NCBI RefSeq assembly: GCF_001679645.1
Contig: NZ_LRUN01000033.1
Coordinates: 1-64,000 of the forward strand
Length of the DNA: 64,000 bases
Direction of reading: 5' to 3'
Source of the DNA: Pseudomonas bananamidigenes
GTDB lineage: Bacteria > Pseudomonadota > Gammaproteobacteria > Pseudomonadales > Pseudomonadaceae
In this document: positions 38,755 to 46,487 of the stretch, piece after piece
Position numbering within the stretch: position 1 is the stretch's first letter
Layout of the letters: each line of letters starts with the position of its first letter
Program-made: the position numbers and the translations under genes
Notes under the pieces: model-generated
Seen by the model: the letters and a program-made list of their open reading frames with translations, nothing else
What the model was told of the DNA's origin: nothing
Database searches by the model: none

Positions 38755-38896
38755 TTCTAATTTTCTCCTCAGGCGGCGGCAGCGTTGCCCCTTCACGGTT
38801 GGGGTCGCCAGGTTCGGGAGCGATGTCTGCCGGCCAGGCTAATAGCCAGCAGCATCCCGAACCGCGCGAGATTCTAACAGCTTGAAGCCGTTTGCG

Positions 38897-38938
38897 TTAT
38901 ATCCGCTTCTTCAGTGCTTATATCCGGTTCTTCAGTGC
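38897..38938. repeat. Tandem 21-base duplication at the 3' end of mutS
   Basis: TTATATCCGCTTCTTCAGTGC (38897-38917) is followed directly by the same sequence with one change, C to G at its tenth base (38918-38938). The second copy encodes the last six residues and stop of MutS on the minus strand, so the first is an untranslated duplicate of seven codons. Confidence 0.9.
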
Positions 38939-41500
38939 ATATAGCATTTCGAGCGCGCGACGTGGTGTTACGTCATCCAGATCAAGTTTGGCCAGTTCGT
39001 CCAGTACCGGGTGCGGCAGACTGGCGAACATATCGCTCTGCTGTGGCGTCGCCGGTTTGCCTTTGGCCGCCGGTTTCGGCGCTTCATGGGGCAGTGCGGT
39101 ATCTTCCAGGCGGCGCAAGTGTTCACGGGCACGGGTGATGACCGCGTTCGGTACGCCGGCCAATTGTGCCACCGCCAGGCCGTAGCTTTGGCTGGCCGGC
39201 CCAGGCAGAACGTGGTGCAGGAACACGATTCGCTCGTTGTGCTCGGTGGCGTTGAGGTGCACGTTGGCCACCACAGGCTCGGCTTCCGGCAACACGGTCA
39301 GTTCGAAATAGTGCGTTGCAAATAGAGTATAGGCACGCAAATGCGCCAGGCGTTCGGCTGCCGCCCATGCCAGGGACAGACCGTCGAAGGTACTGGTGCC
39401 GCGGCCGACCTCGTCCATCAATACCAGGCTGCGCTCGGTGGCGTTGTGCAGGATATTGGCGGTTTCGCTCATTTCCACCATGAAGGTCGAGCGGCCGCCC
39501 GCCAGGTCATCGCTGGAGCCGATCCGGGTGAAGATGCGGTCTACCAGCGACAGCTCGCAACTGGCTGCCGGCACGAAGCTGCCGATGTGAGCCAGCAGCA
39601 CAATCAACGCAGTCTGGCGCATATAGGTGGATTTACCGCCCATGTTCGGGCCGGTGATCACCAGCATCCGGGTGCTGTCGTCCAGGTTCAGGTCGTTGGC
39701 CACGAACGGCGTGGTCAGCACCTGCTCGACCACCGGGTGACGACCCTGGGTGATACGCATGCAAGGTTCGTTGACGAAGGTCGGGCAATTCAGGTCGAGA
39801 TTCAGTGCGCGTTCGGCGAGGTTGCTCAGCACATCCAGTTCAGCCAGTGCTCCTGCGGTGTCCTGCAACGGCGGCAACTGGTCGATCAAATCTTCCAGCA
39901 GCGCTTCGTAAAGCATCTTTTCGCGAGCCAGGGCGCGGCTCTTGGCCGACAGCGCCTTGTCTTCGAACTCTTTCAGCTCGGGAGTGATGAAGCGCTCGGC
40001 GCCCTTGAGAGTCTGACGGCGGATGTAATCTGCCGGTGCCGATTCGGCCTGCTTGCTCGGCAATTCGATGAAGTAGCCGTGAATACGGTTGTAGCCGACT
40101 TTAAGGTTGGCCAGACCGGTGCGGGCCTTTTCCCGGGCTTCCAGATCGATCAGGAATTGGCCGGCGTTTTCGCTCAGCGATTGCAGTTCGTCGAGTTCGC
40201 TGTCGTAACCGGTTTTCAGCACGCCGCCGTCACGAATGACCGCAGGCGGGTTGTCGATAATGGCTTTTTCCAACAGCGCTGCCAGTTCCGGATAAGTGCT
40301 GGTGGTAGTCGCCAGGCGTTGCAGGTGCGGCGCTTCCAGATCGGTCATCGCTCCTTGCAGTTCCGGCAGCGCGCCCAGTGCGTCACGCAGACGAGCGAGG
40401 TCGCGAGGGCGGGCATTGCGCAGGCCGATCCGCGCCAGAATCCGCTCGATGTCGCCGATTTCCTTGAGCTGCGGCTGCAGTCTTTCGAAGCGGTAACCGT
40501 CGAGCAGGCAACGGATCGAAGTCTGGCGCGCCAGCAGCACGGTCAGATCACGCAACGGGCGATTGAGCCAGCGCGTCAGCAAGCGGCTGCCCATGGCGGT
40601 CTGGCAGCGATCGACCACCGATTGCAGGGTGTTGTCGCGGCCACCGGCCAGGTTGGTATCGAGTTCCAGGTTGCGGCGGCTGGCGCCGTCCAGCACCACG
40701 GTGTCATCCAGGCGTTCATGGCGCAGGCTGCGCAAGTGGGGCAGGGCGGTGCGCTGGGTTTCCTTGGCGTAGGCCAGCAGGCAACCGGCGGCGCCGATGG
40801 CCAGGGTCAGGGTTTCGCAGCCGAAGCCTTTCAGGTCCTGGGTCGAGAATTGCTGGCAAAGACTTTTCAGCGCCGAGTCGCGCTCGAAATCCCACGGCGC
40901 ACGGCGACGAACGCCACGGCGTTTTTCCGCCGGCAGATCTTTCGGCCAGTCATCCGGGATCAGCAGCTCCACCGGATTGACTCGCTCCAGCTCCGCCAAC
41001 AGGTTCTCCCAGCCTTTGATCTCCGACACCGTGAAGTTGCCGCTGGTGATGTCCAGCACCGCCAGGCCGAACAGGCGCTCATCGCCCAGCACCGCCGCGA
41101 TCAGGTTGTCGCGACGCTCATCGAGCAATGCCTCATCGCTGACCGTGCCCGGGGTGATGATCCGCACCACCTGGCGCTCCACCGGCCCCTTGCTGGTGGC
41201 CGGGTCGCCGACCTGCTCGCAGATCACTACCGATTCGCCGAGCTTGACCAGTTTCGCCAGATAGCCTTCCGCCGCGTGATACGGAATCCCGCACATCGGA
41301 ATCGCCTGCCCCGCCGACTGCCCCCGAGCGGTCAGGGTTATGTCCAGCAATCTGGCCGCCTTCTTCGCGTCTTCGTAGAAGATCTCGTAGAAGTCGCCCA
41401 TGCGGTAGAACATCAGCTGGTCCGGGTGCTGATTCTTCAGGCGCCAGTACTGCTGCATCATCGGAGTGTGGGAGGACAGGTCGGAGACGGCTTTATTCAT
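38918..41500 (-). CDS. mutS: DNA mismatch repair protein MutS
   Basis: MutS recognises mismatches and starts methyl-directed or MutL-directed repair. The 860-residue protein has the mismatch-binding Phe-x-Glu at residues 37-39 ([12 protein letters not shown]), connector and core domains, and an ATPase domain with Walker [14 protein letters not shown], Walker [16 protein letters not shown], and [11 protein letters not shown]. Length matches E. coli MutS. It forms the left border of the tailocin locus; in P. fluorescens strains this mutS-cinA interval is a known tailocin site. Confidence 0.98.
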   Translation of the reverse strand: MNKAVSDLSSHTPMMQQYWRLKNQHPDQLMFYRMGDFYEIFYEDAKKAARLLDITLTARGQSAGQAIPMCGIPYHAAEGYLAKLVKLGESVVICEQVGDPATSKGPVERQVVRIITPGTVSDEALLDERRDNLIAAVLGDERLFGLAVLDITSGNFTVSEIKGWENLLAELERVNPVELLIPDDWPKDLPAEKRRGVRRRAPWDFERDSALKSLCQQFSTQDLKGFGCETLTLAIGAAGCLLAYAKETQRTALPHLRSLRHERLDDTVVLDGASRRNLELDTNLAGGRDNTLQSVVDRCQTAMGSRLLTRWLNRPLRDLTVLLARQTSIRCLLDGYRFERLQPQLKEIGDIERILARIGLRNARPRDLARLRDALGALPELQGAMTDLEAPHLQRLATTTSTYPELAALLEKAIIDNPPAVIRDGGVLKTGYDSELDELQSLSENAGQFLIDLEAREKARTGLANLKVGYNRIHGYFIELPSKQAESAPADYIRRQTLKGAERFITPELKEFEDKALSAKSRALAREKMLYEALLEDLIDQLPPLQDTAGALAELDVLSNLAERALNLDLNCPTFVNEPCMRITQGRHPVVEQVLTTPFVANDLNLDDSTRMLVITGPNMGGKSTYMRQTALIVLLAHIGSFVPAASCELSLVDRIFTRIGSSDDLAGGRSTFMVEMSETANILHNATERSLVLMDEVGRGTSTFDGLSLAWAAAERLAHLRAYTLFATHYFELTVLPEAEPVVANVHLNATEHNERIVFLHHVLPGPASQSYGLAVAQLAGVPNAVITRAREHLRRLEDTALPHEAPKPAAKGKPATPQQSDMFASLPHPVLDELAKLDLDDVTPRRALEMLYALKNRI

Positions 41501-41648
41501 CGGATTGTCAGGTAACTCGTTGGAAGATGTGGGGTAAAAGCGAGGCCGTGGCCGGGCTTTTCCGCGATGGGCGCAAGGTTACCATGGGCGGTCTGCCGGA
41601 CGCAGGCATCGCGGCCCGGTGACATCGATCTGGCGCAAAAAGGTCGAC

Positions 41649-41720
41649 TATGCACGATTTATGCAAATCAGCATTTGTCTTCGCGAAAAACTTCAAGCAC
41701 TATGCGCGTTATGCAAAAAC
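41649..41720. promoter_or_regulatory. Repeat motifs upstream of and over the repressor start
   Basis: Two similar stretches, TATGCACGATTTATGCAAA (41649-41667) and TATGCGCGTTATGCAAAA (41701-41718), each hold two ATGC half-sites like those in the promoter operator at 42582-42603. They could be autoregulatory sites of the repressor. No clear -35/-10 pair was found here. Confidence 0.45.
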
Positions 41721-42445
41721 GCAACGTATCTACCGTCTTAAGAGCATTGCTCGACCAGCACGGGATCTCCCCCACGGAGCTCCACCGTCGCACCGGCGTG
41801 CCTCAATCCACTCTCTCGCGGATTCTCAGCGGGAAGATCGTCGATCCTTCGGATAAACACATCTCGAAGATCGCCGAGTACTTCGCCGTGAGCACCGATC
41901 AGTTGCGCGGGCGCGCGGAAGTCGCCCCGGTCGCTGGCGGCGGGCGCGAGCCGTTGCATTCCGAACTCAAGGACATAAGCCTGTGGGACGATGACACGCC
42001 CGTCGATGACGACGAAGTGTCGGTGCCCTTTCTTCGCGAGGTTGAATTGGCTGCTGGATCAGGAAGATTCGTCATCGAAGAGAGCGAACGCTCCAGCCTG
42101 CGCTTTGGCAAGCGCAGCCTGCGCCATAACGGTGTGCAGTTCGACCAGGCCAAATGCGTGACCGTACGGGGCAACAGCATGTTGCCGGTGCTGCGTGACG
42201 GCGCCACCGTCGGGGTCAACGCGGGCAAGTGCGGGATTGGCGACATCATCGATGGCGACCTTTACGCGATCAACCACAACGGTCAGTTGCGGGTGAAACA
42301 GCTCTATCGCCTGCCCACGGGTATCCGCTTGCGCAGCTTCAATCGCGACGAGCATCCGGACGAGGACTACAGCTTCCAGGACATGCAGGAAGAGCAGATT
42401 GTCATCCTCGGTCACGTCTTCTGGTGGGGCATGTACGCCCGATAA
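41702..42445 (+). CDS. LexA/CI-type self-cleaving repressor of the tailocin locus (PrtR-like)
   Basis: The 247-residue protein has an N-terminal XRE helix-turn-helix (GISPTELHRRTGVPQSTLSR) and a C-terminal S24 peptidase domain. The catalytic Ser is Ser159 in GNSMLPVLRDGATV, the Lys is Lys199 in GQLRVKQLYR, and the cleavage site is Ala118-Gly119 in LAAGSG. DNA damage should therefore trigger RecA-stimulated self-cleavage and derepression. Two in-frame starts (41702 and 41711) lack a good ribosome site; the choice is uncertain. It is the first gene of the tailocin locus and reads in the same direction as the structural genes. No PrtN-like activator gene accompanies it, unlike P. aeruginosa. Confidence 0.9.
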   Translation: MRVMQKRNVSTVLRALLDQHGISPTELHRRTGVPQSTLSRILSGKIVDPSDKHISKIAEYFAVSTDQLRGRAEVAPVAGGGREPLHSELKDISLWDDDTPVDDDEVSVPFLREVELAAGSGRFVIEESERSSLRFGKRSLRHNGVQFDQAKCVTVRGNSMLPVLRDGATVGVNAGKCGIGDIIDGDLYAINHNGQLRVKQLYRLPTGIRLRSFNRDEHPDEDYSFQDMQEEQIVILGHVFWWGMYAR

Positions 42446-42463
42446 CGATCCCTCTCTCAGATA

Positions 42464-42489
42464 AAACCCGCCCACGGCGGGTTTTTTTT
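42464..42489 (+). terminator. Intrinsic terminator of the repressor gene
   Basis: AAACCCGCC (42464-42472) pairs with GGCGGGTTT (42476-42484) around CAC, followed by a T run to 42489. It isolates the repressor transcript from the structural operon. Confidence 0.9.
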
Positions 42490-42575
42490 CGCCTGTAGAA
42501 AACCGGACAACCCTTGATTGGCGGGGCTTGCATGCATCCGTGCATTTCTTGCGCATAAATAAATGCATTTACGCA

Positions 42576-42604
42576 TTGACTGAATATGCATACATGCATA
42601 TTCT
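42576..42604 (+). promoter_or_regulatory. Main tailocin promoter
   Basis: TTGACT (42576-42581) and TATTCT (42599-42604) are spaced 17 bases, a near-consensus sigma70 promoter. The spacer is occupied by a palindrome, so repressor binding would block RNA polymerase. It lies about 365 bases before the holin start. Confidence 0.8.
42582..42603. promoter_or_regulatory. Repressor operator, perfect inverted repeat
   Basis: GAATATGCAT (42582-42591) and ATGCATATTC (42594-42603) are exact reverse complements with a 2-base centre (AC). Further ATGCAT-containing elements precede it: CATGCATCCGTGCATTT (42531-42547) and the palindrome AAATGCATTT (42561-42570), suggesting a multi-operator array for the adjacent repressor. 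Confidence 0.75.
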
Positions 42605-42868
42605 TGCCACCAAGCCGCTCGACAAAGCGGCTGGCAACAACAGCTCTTTAGTTCCACAAGAACAGGCAGCGATGAACCGGCCTCAACGGTTCAGAGGGTT
42701 GGCAACTGACCCGGGTGTGCAGCGTAAAGCACCAGAAGCAGTTATCCGGCGGGCAGGGACCGCGGTCGGAAAAACAATTTGAATGGACTCGTACCGCGCC
42801 AGTAGCGCCGAAAAGTCAGCTTCCTTCACGAACACAGGATTGAAGGAAGGCGAAGGAGTGCATTACTG
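42605..42868 (+). other. Structured untranslated leader of the tailocin operon
   Basis: The transcript leader holds several hairpins: AGCCGCT/AGCGGCT (42613-42632), enclosed by TTGCC/GGCAA; TGAACCG/CGGTTCA (42673-42693); and CTTCCTTCA/TGAAGGAAG (42820-42849). A 36-codon frame (42672-42782) exists but has no ribosome site. The combination of strong structure and a terminator next to it suggests control by attenuation or antitermination, or a small RNA; this is inference. Confidence 0.45.
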
Positions 42869-42896
42869 AAAAGCCCGGTGAAATGCCGGGCTTTTT
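42869..42896 (+). terminator. Intrinsic terminator between the tailocin promoter and its first gene
   Basis: AAAAGCCCGG (42869-42878) pairs with CCGGGCTTTT (42886-42895), a 10-base stem with a 7-base loop and T run. It lies about 260 bases into the leader and 73 bases before the holin ATG, so transcription must read through it to express the particle genes. Confidence 0.85.
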
Positions 42897-42968
42897 GGAA
42901 TGCCTGCCTCAAGAGAAAACGATTGAACCCAACACACAAAACTCATCCATCACACCAGGAGGCGTGAC

Positions 42969-43310
42969 ATGACAAACGAGCAACAAGCGTTGGCGGACAT
43001 GCCGATCTGGCTGGTCATCCTGCTTGCCGTGGCGGGCGGGGTGTCCGGCGAAATGTGGCGCGCCGACAAGGATGGCGCCCGCGGCTGGCCGCTGTTGCGA
43101 CGCCTGGCCCTGCGCTCCGGCGCCTGCATGATCTGCGGCGTCTCGGCGATCATGCTGCTGTACGCCGCCGGCATGTCGATCTGGGCCGCCGGCGCTTTCG
43201 GTTGCCTCACTGCAATGGCCGGCGCCGACGTGGCCATCGGTCTGTACGAACGCTGGGCCGCCAAGCGCATCGGCGTCTGCGAAGTTCCGCCACCGCGCGA
43301 TCCACAGTAA
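42969..43310 (+). CDS. Phage-type holin
   Basis: The holin should permeabilise the inner membrane to let an endolysin reach peptidoglycan for release of the particles. The 113-residue protein has a first membrane segment near residues 12-27 (PIWLVILLAVAGGVSGEM) and two more within residues 50-92 (CMICGVSAIMLLYAAG, then WAAGAFGCLTAMAGADVAIG), with short charged ends. A strong ribosome site (CAGGAGG) precedes the ATG. In the P. aeruginosa R-pyocin locus the holin also comes first. No endolysin is seen nearby. Confidence 0.8.
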   Translation: MTNEQQALADMPIWLVILLAVAGGVSGEMWRADKDGARGWPLLRRLALRSGACMICGVSAIMLLYAAGMSIWAAGAFGCLTAMAGADVAIGLYERWAAKRIGVCEVPPPRDPQ

Positions 43311-43382
43311 CCCACCCCTTTCTTGTCTCGCTGCACGCTGTGCGGCGGGATTTTGCGTGGACATTCGAAAAGGAGGTCATGC

Positions 43383-43904
43383 ATGCCCGCACCGATCCGG
43401 CAGCCTTCGCAGCTGTTCACGGCGATGGCGACAGCCTTGCGCAACAACGCCGACCTGAACGTGCAAGTCGGCAATCACGATGACTTTACGGCCCCCGGCG
43501 ACAAAGCCTGGGTGTTGATCGACATCGAACGCAATGCACCGGGAGAGCGCGCCGCCAACGGGCGAATCGCTCATGTGCTGACACTGTCGTTGCAAGTCAT
43601 TCCGGCGCTATCCGCCACAGCGTTTGCCGCGTGTGACCTGATCGCCGCCCTGAAAAACCTGATCACTGACAACCGCTGGGGCCTGCCCGGCGAACAGTGC
43701 GATCTGCCCATGAACATCGATGGTTTGCCGTCGCTGGCGATTCGCGCCGATCAGCCCAGCAAGGCCTGGACCCTGACCTTCAACCAGACCCTTTACCTGG
43801 GCCCGACCTTGCTCGACGACCCGCTCGGTACACCGAAATTCGCTCGCACCTGGGAAGTCAGTGACATCGACGACCCCGACCAATACACCTCGCTGGAGGC
43901 CTGA
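43383..43904 (+). CDS. Tailocin protein of unknown function, possibly tail terminator or completion
   Basis: The 173-residue protein (MPAPIRQPSQLFTAMATALRN) is cytosolic, without signal or membrane segment. It lies between the holin and the baseplate spike gene, the place of PA0615 in the P. aeruginosa R-pyocin cluster as I recall it. Its layout, an N-terminal helix followed by beta strands (KAWVLIDIER, HVLTLSLQVI) and a C-terminal strand pair, resembles tail terminator proteins and vaguely the gp37-like protein at 56350. A strong AGGAGGT site fixes the start at 43383. Function is unproven. Confidence 0.7.
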   Translation: MPAPIRQPSQLFTAMATALRNNADLNVQVGNHDDFTAPGDKAWVLIDIERNAPGERAANGRIAHVLTLSLQVIPALSATAFAACDLIAALKNLITDNRWGLPGEQCDLPMNIDGLPSLAIRADQPSKAWTLTFNQTLYLGPTLLDDPLGTPKFARTWEVSDIDDPDQYTSLEA

Positions 43905-43907
43905 CCG

Positions 43908-44516
43908 ATGTTCGACGCGTTACTGCGGATGCAATTGGGCCCGATCATCGAACGGCTGGCGGAGATGGACGCGGAGATCGAAGACCTGCATCGGCGCGCC
44001 GAGAGTTTTTGCCGCATCGGCGTTTGTCAGGAGGTCGACGCGGCGAGCAATACGTGCAAGGTCAGTCACGGAGGATTGCTCACGCCGGCCATCAAGTTCT
44101 TCAACCCGAGCGCCGGCGCCCAGAGCGAATCGCGGATACCCAGCGTGGGCGAGCAGTGTCTGCTGTTCAACTACGGCAGTGGCGAAAGCGGTGCACAAAG
44201 CGTGGCGTTGTTCGGCCTGAACAGTGACCGCTTTCCACCCGCAGCGACGATCCCCACGCTGACGCGACGGGTGCATGTCGATGGCAGCGAAAGCGGCTAC
44301 GACGACGCTTCTCACACCCTGCACTGGCAAAACGGCCCGGCCGCGTTCAGCGGTTCTCGCGAAGCGCTGGAACTGAGTATCGGCCCGGCGCGGCTGGCGA
44401 TGACACCGCAAGCGATCACCCTGCAACTGGGCGCCACCGGCCTGACCATCGACGCCTCGGGCGTGCACTTCAGCGGCCCGCTGGTGGATCACCAGGGTCG
44501 CGTCATCAGCCCCTGA
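43908..44516 (+). CDS. Baseplate spike protein, P2 gpV-like (tailocin 1)
   Basis: This is the central spike assembly protein of the contractile baseplate. The 202-residue product begins with a helical segment (MFDALLRMQLGPIIERLAEMDAEIEDLHRRAE, residues 1-32 marked here by MQLGPIIERLAEM), followed by an OB-fold (RIGVCQEVDAASNTCKVSHGG) and a repetitive beta C-terminus (ARLAMTPQAITLQLGATGLT) as in the gpV needle. It follows the previous gene by three bases. P2 gpV is about 210 residues, so the length fits. W, J and I follow in phage order. Confidence 0.88.
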   Translation: MFDALLRMQLGPIIERLAEMDAEIEDLHRRAESFCRIGVCQEVDAASNTCKVSHGGLLTPAIKFFNPSAGAQSESRIPSVGEQCLLFNYGSGESGAQSVALFGLNSDRFPPAATIPTLTRRVHVDGSESGYDDASHTLHWQNGPAAFSGSREALELSIGPARLAMTPQAITLQLGATGLTIDASGVHFSGPLVDHQGRVISP

Positions 44517-44530
44517 ATCAAGAGCCTCCC

Positions 44531-44863
44531 ATGATCGGAATCGATAGAGACACCGGGGCCACGGTCGACGACTGGCTGCAATTCGTGCAGCGCGCGACAC
44601 GAGCCCTGACCACGCCGCTGGGCACCCGGCAAAAAAGGCCCCTTTATGGTTCGTTGATCCCCACGCTGCTGGGGCAAAACCTCGGCGATGACATTCTGCT
44701 TCTGGCCCAGAGCCACGCCGCGCAGGCGTTCTACAACCCGCAGAACGGCATCGGCGATTTCCAGCCCGGCGTGATCGTCGCCACCCGACAGGGCGCCGGC
44801 CTGCTGCTGCGTTTCGCCGGCACCTGGAAAAACCGCCAACAGACTTTCGAGATCGTGACATGA
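44531..44863 (+). CDS. Baseplate wedge protein, gpW/gp25 family (tailocin 1)
   Basis: The 110-residue product (MIGIDRDTGATVDDWLQFVQ) belongs to the GPW/gp25 family of baseplate wedge proteins, which attach the sheath to the baseplate. The family motif appears as PLGTRQKRPLYGSLIPTLLGQN (marked by LGTRQKRPLYGS) near residue 36. The stop overlaps the J start (ATGA), giving translational coupling. The length matches P2 gpW (about 115). Confidence 0.88.
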   Translation: MIGIDRDTGATVDDWLQFVQRATRALTTPLGTRQKRPLYGSLIPTLLGQNLGDDILLLAQSHAAQAFYNPQNGIGDFQPGVIVATRQGAGLLLRFAGTWKNRQQTFEIVT

Positions 44864-45855
44864 GCATGTTGATCCCTGGCCAGAACCAACTGGCCGAACC
44901 TTCGCTGATCAAGGTCGAGGCCTTCGAGGATTTGCTGGCCGAGTTCAAGACCTTCGTCCTGGAATACGTCGGATCCCGTTCGGCGCAGAGCGCTGCGAAA
45001 CTCAAGACCAGCCTGGAAAACGAAAGCGAACTGCTGACGATGGCGCTCGAAGCATTTTGCGTTCGCCTGCAAACCCACGAACGCAAATACAACGCCCGCA
45101 TCAAGCAGATGCTGGCTTGGTGGGCCACCGGCAGTAACCTCGATGCGCGCCTGGCGGACATGGGCCTGGAGCGACAGTTGCTCGACCCGGGCGACCCGGC
45201 GGCATTCCCGCCGGTGCCGGCGATTTACGAAAGCGACGATGACGCCCGGCTGCGCTATTACCTGGCGCCCCATGCGCCGGCGGCGGGTTCGCGGATGCAG
45301 TACCGCCGCGAAGTCTTCACCCTCGGTGAACGGCCGACGGTGAAAGTCGAGTCCACTGATGCCGGTGTCGTCGACGTCACCTACACATTCGCCCCGGACG
45401 GCCTCGCCGCGCAGGTCAAGGATGGCAACGGTCGTCGCACCGCACCCGGAGAAGTGCAGGTGACTGTGCTGTCCCGCGAGGCCGACGGCGCACCGTCCGC
45501 CGCACTGCTCGACGGCGTGCGTCGACACTTTGCCCGGCCCGACGTCTGCCCGGAAACCGACAAGGTCACCGTCAAGGGCGCCGAGATTCAGCGCTACAAA
45601 ATCCGCGTCGTGGCGAAGATCAATTCGGGCCCGGATTCGGGCCTGACCCAAGTCGCCGCCGAGCAACATCTGCAAGCCTATGCCGACAGCTGTCATCGCC
45701 TGGAAGGCCGGGTCGATCCGAGCTGGATCGACTACACGCTGCACAGCGCCGGCGCCGTGCAGTTGCAGATTCTTGAACCGCTGACACCCATCGTGTGCAG
45801 CGCGTTTCAAGCGCCGTACTGCACGGCGGTCGAGGTCGAGGTGCAGACGCTATGA
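44860..45855 (+). CDS. Baseplate protein J, P2 gpJ-like (tailocin 1)
   Basis: J forms the baseplate wedge periphery with W and I and connects to fibres. The 331-residue protein has the typical N-terminal segment (EAFEDLLAEFKTFVLEYV), a core domain with RLRYYLAPHAPAAGSRMQYRREVFTLGE (marked by ARLRYYLAPHAPAAGSRMQY) and a beta-rich C-terminal part (EVQVTVLSREADGAPSAALL). Length is near P2 gpJ (302). It is coupled to W upstream and I downstream by four-base overlaps. Confidence 0.9.
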   Translation: MSMLIPGQNQLAEPSLIKVEAFEDLLAEFKTFVLEYVGSRSAQSAAKLKTSLENESELLTMALEAFCVRLQTHERKYNARIKQMLAWWATGSNLDARLADMGLERQLLDPGDPAAFPPVPAIYESDDDARLRYYLAPHAPAAGSRMQYRREVFTLGERPTVKVESTDAGVVDVTYTFAPDGLAAQVKDGNGRRTAPGEVQVTVLSREADGAPSAALLDGVRRHFARPDVCPETDKVTVKGAEIQRYKIRVVAKINSGPDSGLTQVAAEQHLQAYADSCHRLEGRVDPSWIDYTLHSAGAVQLQILEPLTPIVCSAFQAPYCTAVEVEVQTL

Positions 45856-46487
45856 CGGACCAGACACCGCGTCCGACCCTGCTGCCGGCCAACAGCTCGG
45901 CGCTGGAACGGGCGCTCGACATCGGTTTCGGCACCTTGCTTGACCGCATCGTGCCGCCGTTTCCCGAACTGATGAACCCGAGCGAAACACCCGTCGCGTT
46001 CCTGCCGTATCTCGCAGCGGATCGTGGCGTGGCCGAATGGAGCACTGACGCACCGGAGGCGGAAAAGCGCCTGACCGTCGAACTGGCCTGGCCCACGGCG
46101 CGTCAGGCCGGCACTCGCAAGGCGCTGGAAAACGCTGCCAAGGGGTTGCAACTGAGGCCGGAAGTCCGCGCCTGGTACGAGACGACACCGCCCGGCGAAC
46201 CCTACAGCTTTTCCGTGCGGGCCTTCACTGAACAACCCTACAGCGAAGCCATTGACGCCCGTCTCGACCGACGCCTGGCCGATGCCAAGAGCGAGCGGGA
46301 CGTGCTGTCGGTGTCGGTCGGCCTCAGCGCCTTCGGCTCTCATGTGATCGGCGCCGCGACCTTCTGCGGCGAACTGACCACGGTCTATCCGGTGTTCCTC
46401 GAAGGCCTCGAAACCTCCGGTGAAGCCTTCATGGCGGCCGCTCTGTACACCGTAGAAACATCCACTATTTATCCTCAGGGGGCCTGA
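45852..46487 (+). CDS. Tail protein I, P2 gpI-like (tailocin 1)
   Basis: gpI links baseplate wedges to the tail fibre. The 211-residue product has the family block ALDIGFGTLLDRIVPPFPELMNPSETPV near residues 20-47 (marked by PELMNPSETPVAFLPYLA) and YLAADRGVAEWSTDAPEAEK. The start at 45852 overlaps the J stop; a longer in-frame start inside J is unlikely. The fibre gene starts right after its stop. Confidence 0.88.
   Translation: MTDQTPRPTLLPANSSALERALDIGFGTLLDRIVPPFPELMNPSETPVAFLPYLAADRGVAEWSTDAPEAEKRLTVELAWPTARQAGTRKALENAAKGLQLRPEVRAWYETTPPGEPYSFSVRAFTEQPYSEAIDARLDRRLADAKSERDVLSVSVGLSAFGSHVIGAATFCGELTTVYPVFLEGLETSGEAFMAAALYTVETSTIYPQGA

Noticed and set aside
38754..38796. Longer fdxA start at 38796
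   Set aside because: The added 14 residues are basic and unrelated to the family, and GAGGAG lies correctly before 38754.
42672..42782. A 36-codon frame in the tailocin leader (MNRPQRFRGLATDPG)
   Set aside because: No ribosome site precedes it, it is inside a structured leader, and it resembles no known protein. A leader peptide is possible but unsupported.
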